64,000 nt of DNA from Pirellulales bacterium (GTDB taxonomy: Bacteria > Planctomycetota > Planctomycetia > Pirellulales > JACPPG01). This document shows positions 38,278-47,616 of this stretch, in pieces (position 1 is the first letter of the stretch; each line of letters begins with the position of its first letter). Below the pieces are notes generated by a model. It did not search any database. It saw only the letters and a program-made list of their open reading frames with translations, and was not told where the DNA came from. Position numbers and translations under genes: made by a program. Where the stretch lies: positions 29,007 to 93,006 of the forward strand of contig DASXEJ010000238.1 in assembly GCA_036490175.1 (NCBI GenBank), read 5' to 3'.

Positions 38278-39221
38278 GCGCCCCTCAGGGGACGTGGTCG
38301 CGGAGCGCGGAGGAAATTGCGTGACAGCGCTCCGCACAGCAATCGTACCTTGCCGAGTCGCGAAATCTTGGGGCGATGCCGCCACACGTCGTACCGTGCG
38401 CGGCGGATGCAATCGAGAATCGCGAGACCTCCCTGGGCGAATAGCCAAATATCGCCACGCAGGCCATCAGGCATTTGCGCTACCAGGGGCAAGCCGGCGC
38501 GCAAGTAGCCCTCGGCGCGATCAACTTCAACAGTCATCAAATTGCAGAAGCATTCGTTATAAGCACGGCCGACGAAATCCGCAGCCTCGTATCGAAACCG
38601 CCGGCAGGTTTCTTGCGGCAGGTAGATCCGTCCACGGTCGAAGTCGCTGGCCACGTCCTGACAGAAGTTGGCCAGTTGCAGTCCGGTGCAGATCGAATCG
38701 GATAGTCCGGCCCGAGCGTCGTCGAAGGATCGTGCCAAATAAAGGACTAACCTCCCCACCGGATTGGCAGAATAACGGCAATAGTCCAACACATCATCGC
38801 TCGTTTCGTAACGCTCGACCTGCTGGTCGCGACGAAAAGCCACCAACAAATCGGCAAAGGGCTCAATGGGAATCGAAAACTCGGCAATCGATTCCCGCAG
38901 TGCGACAAACACCGGATGACGCGCCTCGCCGGCATAGCAAGCGCGCAGTTCGTCCTCCCACCAACGGAGCAAGTCGAGGCTGCGGGCCCGGTCGTGTATT
39001 TCGTCAGCCAGGTCGTCGGCCCACCGGCAGTATGCGTACACCGCGTGGAAATGAGGCCGCAAGGATCGCGGCAAAAGCGCGCTAGCCACGTGAAAGTTTT
39101 CGTAGTGCGTACTCGCCAGCTGCCGGCAGTAGTCGCGACTTTCGGCTAGCGGTGTGGCACGCGCAGCGCAGCGTTCGGGCCCGTACGACGCTAGATCGAC
39201 AGTGAAGGCGGCGCTGGTCAT
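38274..39221 (-). CDS. hpnC: squalene synthase-like HpnC (hydroxysqualene synthase)
   Basis: Second prenyltransferase of the HpnCDE set, 315 residues, which turns presqualene diphosphate into hydroxysqualene. Aspartate motifs are RWADDLADE (D69, D70, D73) and NFCQDVASDFDRGRIYLP. I chose ATG 39221, which matches the family N-terminus; no clear ribosome binding site is seen, and an ATG at 39272 would add 17 residues. It is divergent from ispH with 213 bases between, so the two may share a regulatory region. Confidence 0.93.
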   Translation of the reverse strand: MTSAAFTVDLASYGPERCAARATPLAESRDYCRQLASTHYENFHVASALLPRSLRPHFHAVYAYCRWADDLADEIHDRARSLDLLRWWEDELRACYAGEARHPVFVALRESIAEFSIPIEPFADLLVAFRRDQQVERYETSDDVLDYCRYSANPVGRLVLYLARSFDDARAGLSDSICTGLQLANFCQDVASDFDRGRIYLPQETCRRFRYEAADFVGRAYNECFCNLMTVEVDRAEGYLRAGLPLVAQMPDGLRGDIWLFAQGGLAILDCIRRARYDVWRHRPKISRLGKVRLLCGALSRNFLRAPRPRPLRGA

Positions 39222-39434
39222 GCGGTTATAGGGTGAGAGTGGATCGAGGTCGGCATCCCGGTCGGATCGCATTCTAGCCGCGCCGGGCCTGGCGAAGCCC
39301 TCATTGCGGTTTCGTCGGCGGCTGCCGACGAATTCTGCGGCGCCAGGATGCGGCGCGATGTCGCCCGTTGGGCCTGCGCCGCTGTTCGGCTTGGAGGGCA
39401 TATATTATGATAAGGCCCCATAGCGAGGCAAACC

Positions 39435-40373
39435 ATGCGAATCATTCTGGCCGCTCCCCGCGGCTTCTGCGCTGGCGTGAACATGGCGATCGAAAGCCTG
39501 GAGCTGGCGATCAAGGTTTACGGCACGCCGGTCTACGTCTTTCACGAGATCGTCCACAACAAATACGTTGTCGAGCGGTTCCGCAACGAGGGGGCCGTAT
39601 TCGTCGACTTTTTGGATGAAGTGCCGGAAGGAGCCACTCTGCTCTACTCGGCCCACGGCGTATCGCCCGAGGTGCGTCGGATCGCCGAAGAGCGGCGCTT
39701 GCGTACGATCGACGCCACTTGCCCACTAGTGACCAAAGTGCATCTGGAAGCGATCCGCTATGCCCGCGAAGGCTATACGATCCTACTGATCGGCCACGAA
39801 GGGCACGACGAAGTCATTGGCACGATGGGTGAGGCACCCGATTCGATCATATTGGTTGAGTCGCCCGAGGATGTTGATCGGCTGGAAGTTTCCGATCCCA
39901 ACCGGTTGGCATATCTTACGCAGACCACGCTCTCGGTCGATGACGCGAACCGGATCATTGCCCGATTGCGCGCCAGATTTCCCACGATTGCCAATCCGCC
40001 CAAGGAAGATATCTGCTACGCCACGCAGAATCGCCAGGAGGCGGTCAAGCTGCTGTCGCACGATGCCGACTTGGTGTTGGTATTGGGGAGCCAGAACAGC
40101 TCGAACAGCCAGCGACTGGCCGAACTCGCGCGCGAAAGCGGCGTGAGGGCGTACCTGATCGACGGCTCGGCGGATATCGACGTTGCCTGGTTCGAAGGGA
40201 ACGAGACTGTTTTGGTCACGGCCGGGGCCAGTGCCCCGGAACTGGTCGTCGAGGACTGCATCGAATTCCTGCGAAAGCGCTTCGGGGCCACGGTCGAGAC
40301 GCGTACCGTGCGCGAAGAAGAGGTCTACTTTCCGTTGCCGCGCGAATTGCGTGTTCTGACGGCCCTCGACTAA
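39435..40373 (+). CDS. ispH: 4-hydroxy-3-methylbut-2-enyl diphosphate reductase IspH
   Basis: Last enzyme of the MEP pathway, which makes IPP and DMAPP with an iron-sulfur cluster. At 312 residues it is normal length. The three cluster cysteines are C12 (RGFCAGV), C96 (DATCPLVTK) and C194 (EDICYATQNR), and the catalytic glutamate is E126? in GHEGHDEVIGT (E122 or E126, alignment needed). CGAGG lies about six bases before the ATG. It is divergent from hpnC, so precursor supply and squalene synthesis are encoded side by side. Confidence 0.96.
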   Translation: MRIILAAPRGFCAGVNMAIESLELAIKVYGTPVYVFHEIVHNKYVVERFRNEGAVFVDFLDEVPEGATLLYSAHGVSPEVRRIAEERRLRTIDATCPLVTKVHLEAIRYAREGYTILLIGHEGHDEVIGTMGEAPDSIILVESPEDVDRLEVSDPNRLAYLTQTTLSVDDANRIIARLRARFPTIANPPKEDICYATQNRQEAVKLLSHDADLVLVLGSQNSSNSQRLAELARESGVRAYLIDGSADIDVAWFEGNETVLVTAGASAPELVVEDCIEFLRKRFGATVETRTVREEEVYFPLPRELRVLTALD

Positions 40374-40605
40374 CTCCCGGTATCCGCTCGTTCTGGCTTC
40401 GACGGGCGTGCCCGCAATTGGACTCGGCCGCATCGGCATCGGAAGGATCCTCGTTTGGAAAGATTAACAAGGCCCGACGGCGCGGTGCGATCTTGACCGT
40501 GTAGCACGCGAGGCTTGCCATGCCGCGCGGAAGTTCTGAATCGCACGGGGGCGAAAGCTTGAGCAGTACAACTGTCCGTGGCGTGCAGAGGGTTTTCCGA
40601 AAGCT

Positions 40606-41652
40606 ATGAAAATCGCGGACCTCGATTTTTATCTGCTCGACCCGGCCGGTGGCGGCGCAGACTCGCCGGAACGGACACTGCTGGTGCGGGTTGTCACGGC
40701 AGATGGTCGGGAAGGGTGGGGCGAATCACACTGCGTTTGGCGCGCCAGTGAATTGGCGCCACGGCGCGAAAGCCTGCTGCCCATCTTGGCGGGGCGGTCG
40801 GTGTCGGCCGTGGAAGAGCTGCTCGAGATGGAGGCCCTGGCGCCTCCGGCGCTACGGGCGGCGATTGAAATGGCCTGCTGGGACCTCATCGGCCGATTGT
40901 CACGGCAGCCGCTGTGCCGGATGTGGGGTGGGGAATATCGTCCGCGCGTTCCGCTGGCCATGCGGCTGCCTGTGGCCCCGCCCGAGCGCGCGGCGCCATT
41001 GTCGCGTGAGTTCGACGAGCGCGGATTTCATACTCAGATCGTTGTGGCGACCGGCAATCTGGAAGAGGATATGGCTGCTATTAGCGCCGTGCGCGACGCC
41101 GCGCCGGGGCGGATGAAGCTGCGCGTCGACGGCCGTGGCCGTTTTGCGGTCTCCGAGGCCCGTGAACTTTGCCGACGATTAGAGCGCACCGCCATCGAGA
41201 TGTTGATCGATCCTTTGGATAGCGGCCTCGAAGGCGTTGCCGAGTTGGCGCGGCAGACTTCGGTGCCCCTGGCGATTTCGGCCGCCATTCGATCGCCGGC
41301 AGATATCTTGTCGCTCTGGCGTCGGGGAGCTGCGCCGCACTTGGTCATTGATATTGCCGTGGTGGGCGGGCTGTGGCCGGCGCGGCAATGTGCCATCGTG
41401 GCGGCGGCCACGCAATTGCCCGCCTCACTGCGCGGAGGGGCTGGCCTGGGCGTGGCGCTAGCCGGCATGCTGCAATTGGCCGCTGCGGTGCCGAATCTAG
41501 CGCTAGCGCATGAGTACGCGTCCTACCAACTGCACGAGGATGTGCTGCGCGATCGCTCGACCGTCGTTGATGGCACGGTGTCTATCGACCAAGGGCCTGG
41601 CCTGGGGGTGGAGATTGATCGCGCGCGGATCGAAAAGTACCTGGTAACGTAA
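40606..41652 (+). CDS. enolase-superfamily protein lacking the catalytic residues
   Basis: 348 residues with the muconate-lactonizing/mandelate-racemase layout: N-terminal capping domain (1-110), then a barrel. Several catalytic positions are changed. The usual KxK at the end of strand 2 is absent (GFHTQIVVATG, 140-150). The first metal ligand D175 (RVDGRGRF) is kept. The second reads IDPLDS (201-206) where IExP is usual. The third, normally DES, reads ISAAI (224-228). The lysine on strand 6 is lost (VIDIAVVGGLWPA). It is likely inactive or has a new role. A ribosome binding site is not obvious. Confidence 0.75.
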   Translation: MKIADLDFYLLDPAGGGADSPERTLLVRVVTADGREGWGESHCVWRASELAPRRESLLPILAGRSVSAVEELLEMEALAPPALRAAIEMACWDLIGRLSRQPLCRMWGGEYRPRVPLAMRLPVAPPERAAPLSREFDERGFHTQIVVATGNLEEDMAAISAVRDAAPGRMKLRVDGRGRFAVSEARELCRRLERTAIEMLIDPLDSGLEGVAELARQTSVPLAISAAIRSPADILSLWRRGAAPHLVIDIAVVGGLWPARQCAIVAAATQLPASLRGGAGLGVALAGMLQLAAAVPNLALAHEYASYQLHEDVLRDRSTVVDGTVSIDQGPGLGVEIDRARIEKYLVT

Positions 41653-41767
41653 TCGGCACTTGCCGGTTCGGCATGCGGCTCTCGAAGCAGCAGCACGACA
41701 GCGGCCCCCTGCAACATGCGTTCCATGGCGTCTGGGCACGCATGTTCGTCGTTGCGAATTCAGATAC

Positions 41768-41995
41768 TCATTGGCAAAAGTACAAGGACTCGCGGGACGG
41801 CGAGACTTTGGCAATCTCACGCTTGATCTCCGCCGCGACACAGCGGGCGAGCATCACGCGCCGCCAATATCCCGCCGCGCCGTACTCGGCGGCATATTTC
41901 GCGCGCACGCTCCGCCGTATTTCTTCGAGCCCGGCCTGAAACTCAGCGCTTCCGTATAGCCGGGTCTCTCCGTCCGGGACGAATCGCATTGTCAT
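41768..41995 (-). CDS. small hypothetical protein
   Basis: 75 residues, mostly helical and basic: RFVPDGETRLYGSAEFQAGL at the start, then VRAKYAAEYGAAGYWRRVML, and KVSPSRESLYFCQ at the end. The pattern is one I have seen in small planctomycete proteins of unknown role. Either ATG 41995 or ATG 41989 could start it; neither has a strong ribosome binding site. It lies between the enolase-like gene and the CBS gene. Confidence 0.55.
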   Translation of the reverse strand: MTMRFVPDGETRLYGSAEFQAGLEEIRRSVRAKYAAEYGAAGYWRRVMLARCVAAEIKREIAKVSPSRESLYFCQ

Positions 41996-42098
41996 CGGCA
42001 CGAGCCCACCCCTGCTCGAGCGGTCTGTCGAACCAGATGCGCTTGCTGCCACACCACTCTGTAATCAGCCAGAAGACATTCAGCCGCCGCGGGCTCGG

Positions 42099-42536
42099 CT
42101 AGCTCTGAATGTAGGTTTTCAGGTAATGATTCTCTAGAACGCACTGCTCGTGATGTGCTTTGACCAGGTCACCAATGGAAACCAGGCCGACGAGCTCACC
42201 GTGATCGACAATGGGCAAATGCCGCAGACGACGCTCGGTCATCAATTGCATCGTGTCCTCGATCGAATCACCGGGTGCGGCCGTGACGACGTCGGTCGTC
42301 ATGGCGGCGGTAACGGGCGTCTCGTCGAGCGGGTCGCGCTGCGCGGCGCAGGCTCGCAGGATGTCGCGCTCGGTCACGATGCCGACCATACGACGACTTG
42401 CCTGCGACGGGTCCATGACGATCAATGAACCGCAGTTGCACTTGACGAGTTTTTTCACCACTTGATCCAGTGTGGCGGACTCGTCGATTGCAAAGATCTC
42501 TGTCCCCTTGACGTTGAGAATGTCATTTAACGTCAT
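42099..42536 (-). CDS. CBS domain pair protein
   Basis: 145-residue cytoplasmic protein made of two CBS domains: residues 7-65, with CNCGSLIVMDPS and VGIVTERDILR, and 75-135, with MTERRLRHLPIVDHGELVGLVSIGDLVKAH. Such pairs bind adenine nucleotides or SAM and act as regulators. The ATG at 42536 has GAGGG five to nine bases upstream; an open frame extends 53 codons further without support. It is a free-standing regulator with no obvious target among its neighbours. Confidence 0.9.
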   Translation of the reverse strand: MTLNDILNVKGTEIFAIDESATLDQVVKKLVKCNCGSLIVMDPSQASRRMVGIVTERDILRACAAQRDPLDETPVTAAMTTDVVTAAPGDSIEDTMQLMTERRLRHLPIVDHGELVGLVSIGDLVKAHHEQCVLENHYLKTYIQS

Positions 42537-42794
42537 TGCGGATCCCTCGAAAAAGAAATGGGGCGTTGCGAAGTGTCCGACGACTTGCCCGCCTCTCTGG
42601 TCCGCTGCCGCGCGATCGTTCCTACGGAAGCATACTCCGGCACCATCTCCGGCGTCAAAAAAGTTTCCGTCCCAAGGGGGCGCGATAATAGGCACATCCG
42701 GAATTTATGAGAAGGATTGCTGGCTTGTGAAAAAAAGCACGAAGGCGCAGGCCCTCAATGCTCGAGGAAACAAACGTGCGATTAGACACTGACA

Positions 42795-43976
42795 TCACTG
42801 CGCCGGCGTCTCCACGATCCGCAAGTTCCGAAACGACAGATCTGTCGTCGGATCGTGTCCCTGGATCGCGATCGTGCCCGGGTTGAGGCATTTTCCATCG
42901 CGCGGATTATCGCTGGGCGACCGTTCGTCGGTGAAATCGCTCACTTGGTAGCCATTCACCCACACAGCCATGTGATTTCCGGTGGCAACGATCGTTTTAT
43001 GAAACCACACGAAGTCATCGGACACCACCCTGCGCGCCTTTTGCCGTCCGTAAATCGCTCCGGTGCCGAAGTCGATCGGCAGCGTCCGTTCGACGAGGAA
43101 GCCGTTATTGATCTGGCTTTCGTATCCCTGCCAGAACTTGCCCGGAACATTCCGAAAGAAAATGCCCGAGTTGAGGAACTTGCCATTCGAGAAGACATCC
43201 AGTTGCAAGACAAAATCGCGCCAATGGCCCTCGGTCTCGATGGCGCCGTTTCCCTTCTTGACATTCAAGTAACCCTCGGGAGTGACTGAGAAGACGCTTT
43301 TCTTATCGGGAAACACTTTCCACCCAGATAGGTCGCGGCCGTTGAAGATCGGCTGCAGACCCAGCGGCTTGAGCTTGATATTGCGGAAGGCGACCTGCCC
43401 TTTGTTCAACTGCAAGCCGATGTGGCCGCGCGCGAGAGGTTGCGGGTCGGTATAATCGAGCATCTGCCGGCCATCGACCGTGATGACGAAATGCCCTCCC
43501 TGGGCCGTGACTTCGAATGTTTGCCAATCGTCACTGTGCGCGTACTCTTTGGCTTTTTGGCGACCGACAAAACTGCCCGTGTAGAAAGGGCTGGTTTCCG
43601 GATCGGCGATGTTCAGTTCGTAGCAGTCCTTGGTGGGATCGGTGGGCACTTCCGGAGTCCGCAGAAAGACGCCGCTATTGGTTCCTCGCGGCGCGCGGAA
43701 ATCAAGCCGCAAGGTGTAGTCGGCGAACTGACTGGTCGTCGCCAGTAATCCCGGTTCGCCCGCGGAGACGGTAATGGCGCCGTCGGCGACCTTCCAATCG
43801 GCCTTCTTGGCGGCATGCCATCCGAAATCGGTCGTGCCATCAAACAGCAGAATCCAACCCTCGTCCAATTCATGCGGCGAGAGGGTATTTGGCTCGGCTG
43901 CGGTGACCGTCATCGTGGAGACGAGAGTGATCGCAATTAACAGAACCAGTAGACGACGTGCTAAGTAGCGAGGCAT
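42795..43976 (-). CDS. secreted tandem DUF1080 (3-keto-disaccharide hydrolase-like) protein
   Basis: 393 residues with a signal peptide (MPRYLARRLLVLLIAITLVS). Two DUF1080 concanavalin-like domains follow: one at about 35-195 (ELDEGWILLFDGTTDFGWHA, then DYELNIAD-type segment CYELNIADPE), the second at about 205-390 (GLQPIFNGRDLSGWKV and ending GTIAIQGHDPTTDLSFRNL). The domain is a planctomycete/Bacteroidetes favourite, and some members hydrolyse 3-keto-disaccharides. ATG 43976 gives a clean signal peptide; the frame extends 62 codons further. The family function is inferred, with no catalytic residue established. Confidence 0.86.
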   Translation of the reverse strand: MPRYLARRLLVLLIAITLVSTMTVTAAEPNTLSPHELDEGWILLFDGTTDFGWHAAKKADWKVADGAITVSAGEPGLLATTSQFADYTLRLDFRAPRGTNSGVFLRTPEVPTDPTKDCYELNIADPETSPFYTGSFVGRQKAKEYAHSDDWQTFEVTAQGGHFVITVDGRQMLDYTDPQPLARGHIGLQLNKGQVAFRNIKLKPLGLQPIFNGRDLSGWKVFPDKKSVFSVTPEGYLNVKKGNGAIETEGHWRDFVLQLDVFSNGKFLNSGIFFRNVPGKFWQGYESQINNGFLVERTLPIDFGTGAIYGRQKARRVVSDDFVWFHKTIVATGNHMAVWVNGYQVSDFTDERSPSDNPRDGKCLNPGTIAIQGHDPTTDLSFRNLRIVETPAQ

Positions 43977-44368
43977 GTGTGGCTCGGGTGGGAGATTGGT
44001 TGCGGGCTGTGCGTGCAAGCATTGTCCCAGCGTCGACCGGGACGGAGCCATTCTACATTGCCGGCGGATTGATTTCCTTGGTCCACGATCCCCCACGTTT
44101 CGGGTACGATAAAAAGATGGATGAAATCGTAAACTTCGCGGTCGCGATAAAACGCCTGGCAATCCAGGGGAGACGAATACGATCGCTTATGGATCAGATG
44201 TTGCCCGGCGACGGCTGCATAAAGCTGCTGATCGAAGGCGACCGGTTAGTCGCCATCGTTAGAGGCATGTTGCCTGAACACTCGCCGGCGGGTCGTTCCT
44301 CGCAGACGATCTCGAACCGCACTCGACATCGGCGCGTGAACAGGGTGCCAACGGGCAGATCCTTCCGG
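43977..44368. other. intergenic; one weak frame
   Basis: 392 bases. A plus-strand frame from ATG 44117 to 44377 (86 residues) overlaps the end of the next minus-strand gene by nine bases. Its ribosome binding site is poor and no family is recognised, so I do not call it as a gene. Confidence 0.3.
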
Positions 44369-45055
44369 TTAGACTGACTGCTGATCAGCCGGCGCAGCGC
44401 GAAGGCTAGCACGCTGATCCCTGCACATGGCGATCAATGTCCCGACAAGCGCGCCGCCCAGCGCCAATGCCATGTCCTTCTGCGCGTCCCACATGTCACC
44501 CTGCTGGCCGTTGTACGCCTCGGCCGCGTCGGGCGACAATGCCAAGGCAATGAACCATTCGAGTAGTTCGTAGATCGTGCCGGACGCAACGATCATCCCA
44601 ATGGCGATCACATGGGATGCAGCGCGCGACAGCGCCAGTCGTCTCTCCAAGAACTCACGGATGACGCCGACGAATAGCAAGCCGTAACAGAAATGCACCA
44701 ATCGATCGTAATGGTTGCGACGCCAGCCTAATGAGACTGAGGGATCAAAGCCCAATAGCATCTGACTCCATTCATCGAACGGAACATTCGAATACAGGTA
44801 CCGCGCACCCAGCAAATGGAGAAGTAAGAATGCCAAGGTGGCCGCGTAGCTATGCAAGCTGAGAGCCTGAAAGCGATCGATTACGATCAAGGCGCCGATG
44901 GCCAGGCCAGTGGGTATGTGCTGCAGGATGAGTTCTTGCGGGTACGGTGGATAGAGGCAGCTGACGACCCAAGTTGCGCAGAACAACCCGAACAGCCACC
45001 GCTTTACGATCCGCTGCCGCGCGGCGTCTGGTCTGCTGTCGGTTGAGTCCACCAT
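44369..45055 (-). CDS. DUF2238 (YjdF-like) membrane protein
   Basis: 228-residue inner-membrane protein with about six helices. The family signature is NHYDRLVHFCYGLLFVGVIREFLERR after the second helix group, then ASGTIYELLEWF and QGDMWDAQKDMALALGGAL. The conserved Asp, His and Glu residues inside helices suggest a metal or proton function, but none is known. An AATATATT repeat pair lies 67-86 bases upstream of ATG 45055. The start has no strong ribosome binding site. Confidence 0.9.
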   Translation of the reverse strand: MVDSTDSRPDAARQRIVKRWLFGLFCATWVVSCLYPPYPQELILQHIPTGLAIGALIVIDRFQALSLHSYAATLAFLLLHLLGARYLYSNVPFDEWSQMLLGFDPSVSLGWRRNHYDRLVHFCYGLLFVGVIREFLERRLALSRAASHVIAIGMIVASGTIYELLEWFIALALSPDAAEAYNGQQGDMWDAQKDMALALGGALVGTLIAMCRDQRASLRAAPADQQSV

Positions 45056-45121
45056 GTGGCACTTCTGAAGTCAATCGAATTTGCGATTGAGCCTTCCAGA
45101 AGCACTGATGCTGCCGGACCA

Positions 45122-45142
45122 GAATATATTCCCAATATATTC
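45122..45142. promoter_or_regulatory. AATATATT repeat pair, candidate operator
   Basis: GAATATATTC is a 10-bp palindrome at 45122-45131, and AATATATT recurs at 45134-45141, eleven bases (one helical turn) further. It lies just upstream of the DUF2238 gene in an otherwise GC-rich setting. No regulator is known. Confidence 0.45.
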
Positions 45143-45208
45143 GCTTTAATCGAGCAATGACTGGCTTTTGGCAGTCGGCAGATTTGCCAATGTCGCGGCG
45201 CGCTTGAA

Positions 45209-45988
45209 CTACTTGCCCGCTTGCGCCGCGGACTTTTTGACGTGCTCTTTGCAAAATCGCACGATTAGCTGCGGCGCCTCTTTGGGGACGATGTGCCCGC
45301 CCGGATGGACGTAAGCGACAAAGGGAGTGTCAAACTTTGATGGATACAACGTGCAGAGCTTGGCCCACTCCTGGCCCGTGTCCGCACAACCGTCGGCGCG
45401 GCGGGCCATCGCCATCATCTGCTCTTGGGTGGCAAAAGTCGCGATGCGATCCTGTTGGCCAGCGATGTGCATCGCCGGTAGCGGGTGCGCCAAGGTGATG
45501 TCCGTTTTCGGCGCGGCGCACGGTACGACGGCGGCTAACAGCTCCGGGCGCGTGGCCCATAGCAGGTAAGTGAACGCGCCGCCGTTCGAGTGGCCGGTCG
45601 CATAAACACGGCTGTCGTCGACGGTCCACTTTTCGTGGAACGTCGCCAGCATGGCGTCGAAGAATTTCAGATCGCGATCCGCCTGATTACCCGGAGTACG
45701 TTGCCAGCCGAATCCTCTTCCTTCGCGGTCTACCGGGCTGGGTGTCCGCAGGCCTTGTGGATAGACGACGATTGCTTCAGGCCAGACCTCGTGCAGGTGA
45801 AACTCGCGATTCGCACCTTTCATGGTGCCGAAGTGGCCGTGAAAGACAAATACGACCGGCGCGCCCTCGGCGCTCTTCGTATCCGGCGCCGCTACCAGTG
45901 CCTCGCGCGCCGCGCCGTCGACCGTCCATTCGACGCGTTCGGGAATCGCTCCAAGTAAAGCCGCGAGTGAAAGCAGGACGGTATGCAC
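45209..45988 (-). CDS. secreted PHB-depolymerase/feruloyl-esterase-like hydrolase
   Basis: 259 residues with a short signal peptide (MHTVLLSLAALLGA). The fold is the LpqC/CE1 type: oxyanion FVFHGHFGT, nucleophile S134 in GHSNGG, acid D180 in GQQDR, and base H232 in HPGGHIVP. Such enzymes cleave polyhydroxybutyrate or plant-ester bonds; the substrate here cannot be told. It is the last gene before a short gap and shares strand with DUF2238. Confidence 0.88.
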   Translation of the reverse strand: MHTVLLSLAALLGAIPERVEWTVDGAAREALVAAPDTKSAEGAPVVFVFHGHFGTMKGANREFHLHEVWPEAIVVYPQGLRTPSPVDREGRGFGWQRTPGNQADRDLKFFDAMLATFHEKWTVDDSRVYATGHSNGGAFTYLLWATRPELLAAVVPCAAPKTDITLAHPLPAMHIAGQQDRIATFATQEQMMAMARRADGCADTGQEWAKLCTLYPSKFDTPFVAYVHPGGHIVPKEAPQLIVRFCKEHVKKSAAQAGK

Positions 45989-46198
45989 TGCAAGGCCTCG
46001 ACTTTGTCGGGTTAGAGCAGAATTACTCTGATGATTTTATTATAGCCGCGCCCGCCCCTGAGAGCCTGCCCGTGAGATAGGTCGCGATCCTAACGGGAAT
46101 CGCGGCCAGCCCATTTACCGCCCCGGGGGGAATGCGGTGCGGATAACCCACAGCGATTTTGCAGTGATGCAGGATGCGGCCTGCGATTGGCCCGATAT

Positions 46199-46990
46199 TT
46201 AGCGGACCTGGCCGGCGTTCGTTGCGGCAGGAGGAACCTCCGCCGCGTACAGATAGTCCATCACCCGCGGTTGATCCAGCGGCGTCAACTCGTACAGCAC
46301 CAGGCCGTTCATCTTCTTGTGAAACAAGTGCAGTCCGGTGCCAGGGTCCAGTTGCGGTGGCTGTAGATCGGGCTCATCTCGGTCGACAAAGACCATCACC
46401 GGCGCCCCGTCGACCTTGGCCAGCATTGTGGTTGTGTAACGACTAAGGCCGCCAAAATAGGCCAGCCCGACCATGTGACTTCCTGGGGGCATGGCGGCCA
46501 GCAACAGACCCTGCCCCTGACGATCCTTGAAAGTCGATGCAAAGACGTGGTCGTCTTCGCAAACCCACGTCGGCTTGAAGCCTTCGGCGACTCGCGTGTG
46601 ATAGATGACGTCCAAGGGTTTGACGGGGTCGTACACGGGTTGGCGATTAGCGGGCGCCAAGAATTGCCAGCCGACGACGGCCCAGGCGAGCATGGCTGCG
46701 GCGGCCGTGGAAATGATTACAATTGCGCGGCGCCGGCGAGGCATTTGCGACGAGATCTTTATCGTCTGCGCTCCGCCTTTCAGCAGCGCCGCAAAATCCA
46801 CCGGGGCGACCGGGGGTTGCAGGTTGCGGCGAAGCGCGGCATCGATCTGTGCTTGCAATTGCACTTCGGCTTGCAACTCTCGGTTGCCAGCCAGATCGTG
46901 TGCGAACCGGGCGCGCGAGACTTCGTCGAGCGTACCGTCCAGGTAGGCGTCGAGGTTGCGCGGCTCAGGATTTTCGTGTGGACTGCTCAT
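46199..46990 (-). CDS. anti-sigma factor-like transmembrane regulator
   Basis: 263 residues: a 90-residue N-terminal cytoplasmic segment with the anti-sigma pattern (LDAYLDGTLDEVSRARFAHDL), one transmembrane helix (about 90-112, RAIVIISTAAAAMLAWAVVG), and a 150-residue periplasmic domain. The typical zinc motif HxxxCxxC is not visible, so this is not a ZAS-type protein. I chose ATG 46990, which overlaps the ECF sigma stop by four bases (ATGA); coupling with the sigma factor is therefore strong evidence for the role. Confidence 0.82.
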   Translation of the reverse strand: MSSPHENPEPRNLDAYLDGTLDEVSRARFAHDLAGNRELQAEVQLQAQIDAALRRNLQPPVAPVDFAALLKGGAQTIKISSQMPRRRRAIVIISTAAAAMLAWAVVGWQFLAPANRQPVYDPVKPLDVIYHTRVAEGFKPTWVCEDDHVFASTFKDRQGQGLLLAAMPPGSHMVGLAYFGGLSRYTTTMLAKVDGAPVMVFVDRDEPDLQPPQLDPGTGLHLFHKKMNGLVLYELTPLDQPRVMDYLYAAEVPPAATNAGQVR

Positions 46991-47616
46991 GTCGCGGGAT
47001 TGTCGTCTGTCGGAACCAGGCACTCACCGTGGCGATTTCTCAAACGTTCGCGCATCGTTTGCCGTGCGCGATGCACGTGACTCATGACCGTGCCGGCCGG
47101 GATTTGCAATGTGTCGGAAATCTCGGCGTAGCTCAGTTGATGGACGGTACGTAGCAGCAAACAGGCCCTGGCGACTTCGCCGACCGATGCCAGTGCGTTC
47201 AAGACGTCGTCATCGAAAGCGGACTGTTGCATTACCAAGCGGCCGGTCCCGTCGACTGGCGAACGCGGGTCATCGCTGGTATGTGGGGACGCCACGGTGG
47301 CGCGATCGAGTGTTTGCGGATCGGTAGGAGCCGTGTTTTGGCGGCCGGTTTTTCGAACGTGATTCAGCGCGGTTAGTCGTACGATTTGCGACATCCAGGC
47401 AGCGAAGTTCGTGCCCTCATCGAATTCGTCAAGCTTGCGCAGCGCTACCAAGGCCGCTTCCTGAACTACGTCGTCGGCTTCCGTTCGGTCACCTGTAATG
47501 GCGGCCGCAATCAGCCAGAGTCGCTGATGCGATCCGGTGAGGCGCTCCGCAAAGGCGTGTTCGTCAAGCACTGCGAGTTGTCTGCAGCATGTCGTGTACT
47601 TCTCTCTGCCAGCCAA
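46987..47616 (-). CDS. ECF-type RNA polymerase sigma factor
   Basis: 209 residues. Sigma region 2 is at about 30-95 (LIAAAITGDRTEADDVVQEAALVAL), and region 4 at about 140-190 (LSYAEISDTLQIPAGTVMSHVHRARQTM). Translation is coupled to the anti-sigma gene by the ATGA overlap. The apparent start is a TTG at 47616 with GGAAG about 15 bases upstream; a GTG at 47571 is an alternative. Released sigma would direct transcription of a regulon not visible here. Confidence 0.9.
   Translation of the reverse strand: MAGREKYTTCCRQLAVLDEHAFAERLTGSHQRLWLIAAAITGDRTEADDVVQEAALVALRKLDEFDEGTNFAAWMSQIVRLTALNHVRKTGRQNTAPTDPQTLDRATVASPHTSDDPRSPVDGTGRLVMQQSAFDDDVLNALASVGEVARACLLLRTVHQLSYAEISDTLQIPAGTVMSHVHRARQTMRERLRNRHGECLVPTDDNPAT

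Noticed and set aside
40500..40530. sigma-54 promoter-like AGCACG...CTTGCC
   Set aside because: The gap between the two halves is six rather than four bases and the first half lacks the GG of TGGCAC.
44117..44377. 86-codon plus-strand frame between DUF1080 and DUF2238 genes
   Set aside because: Weak ribosome binding site, overlap with the next gene and no recognisable family.
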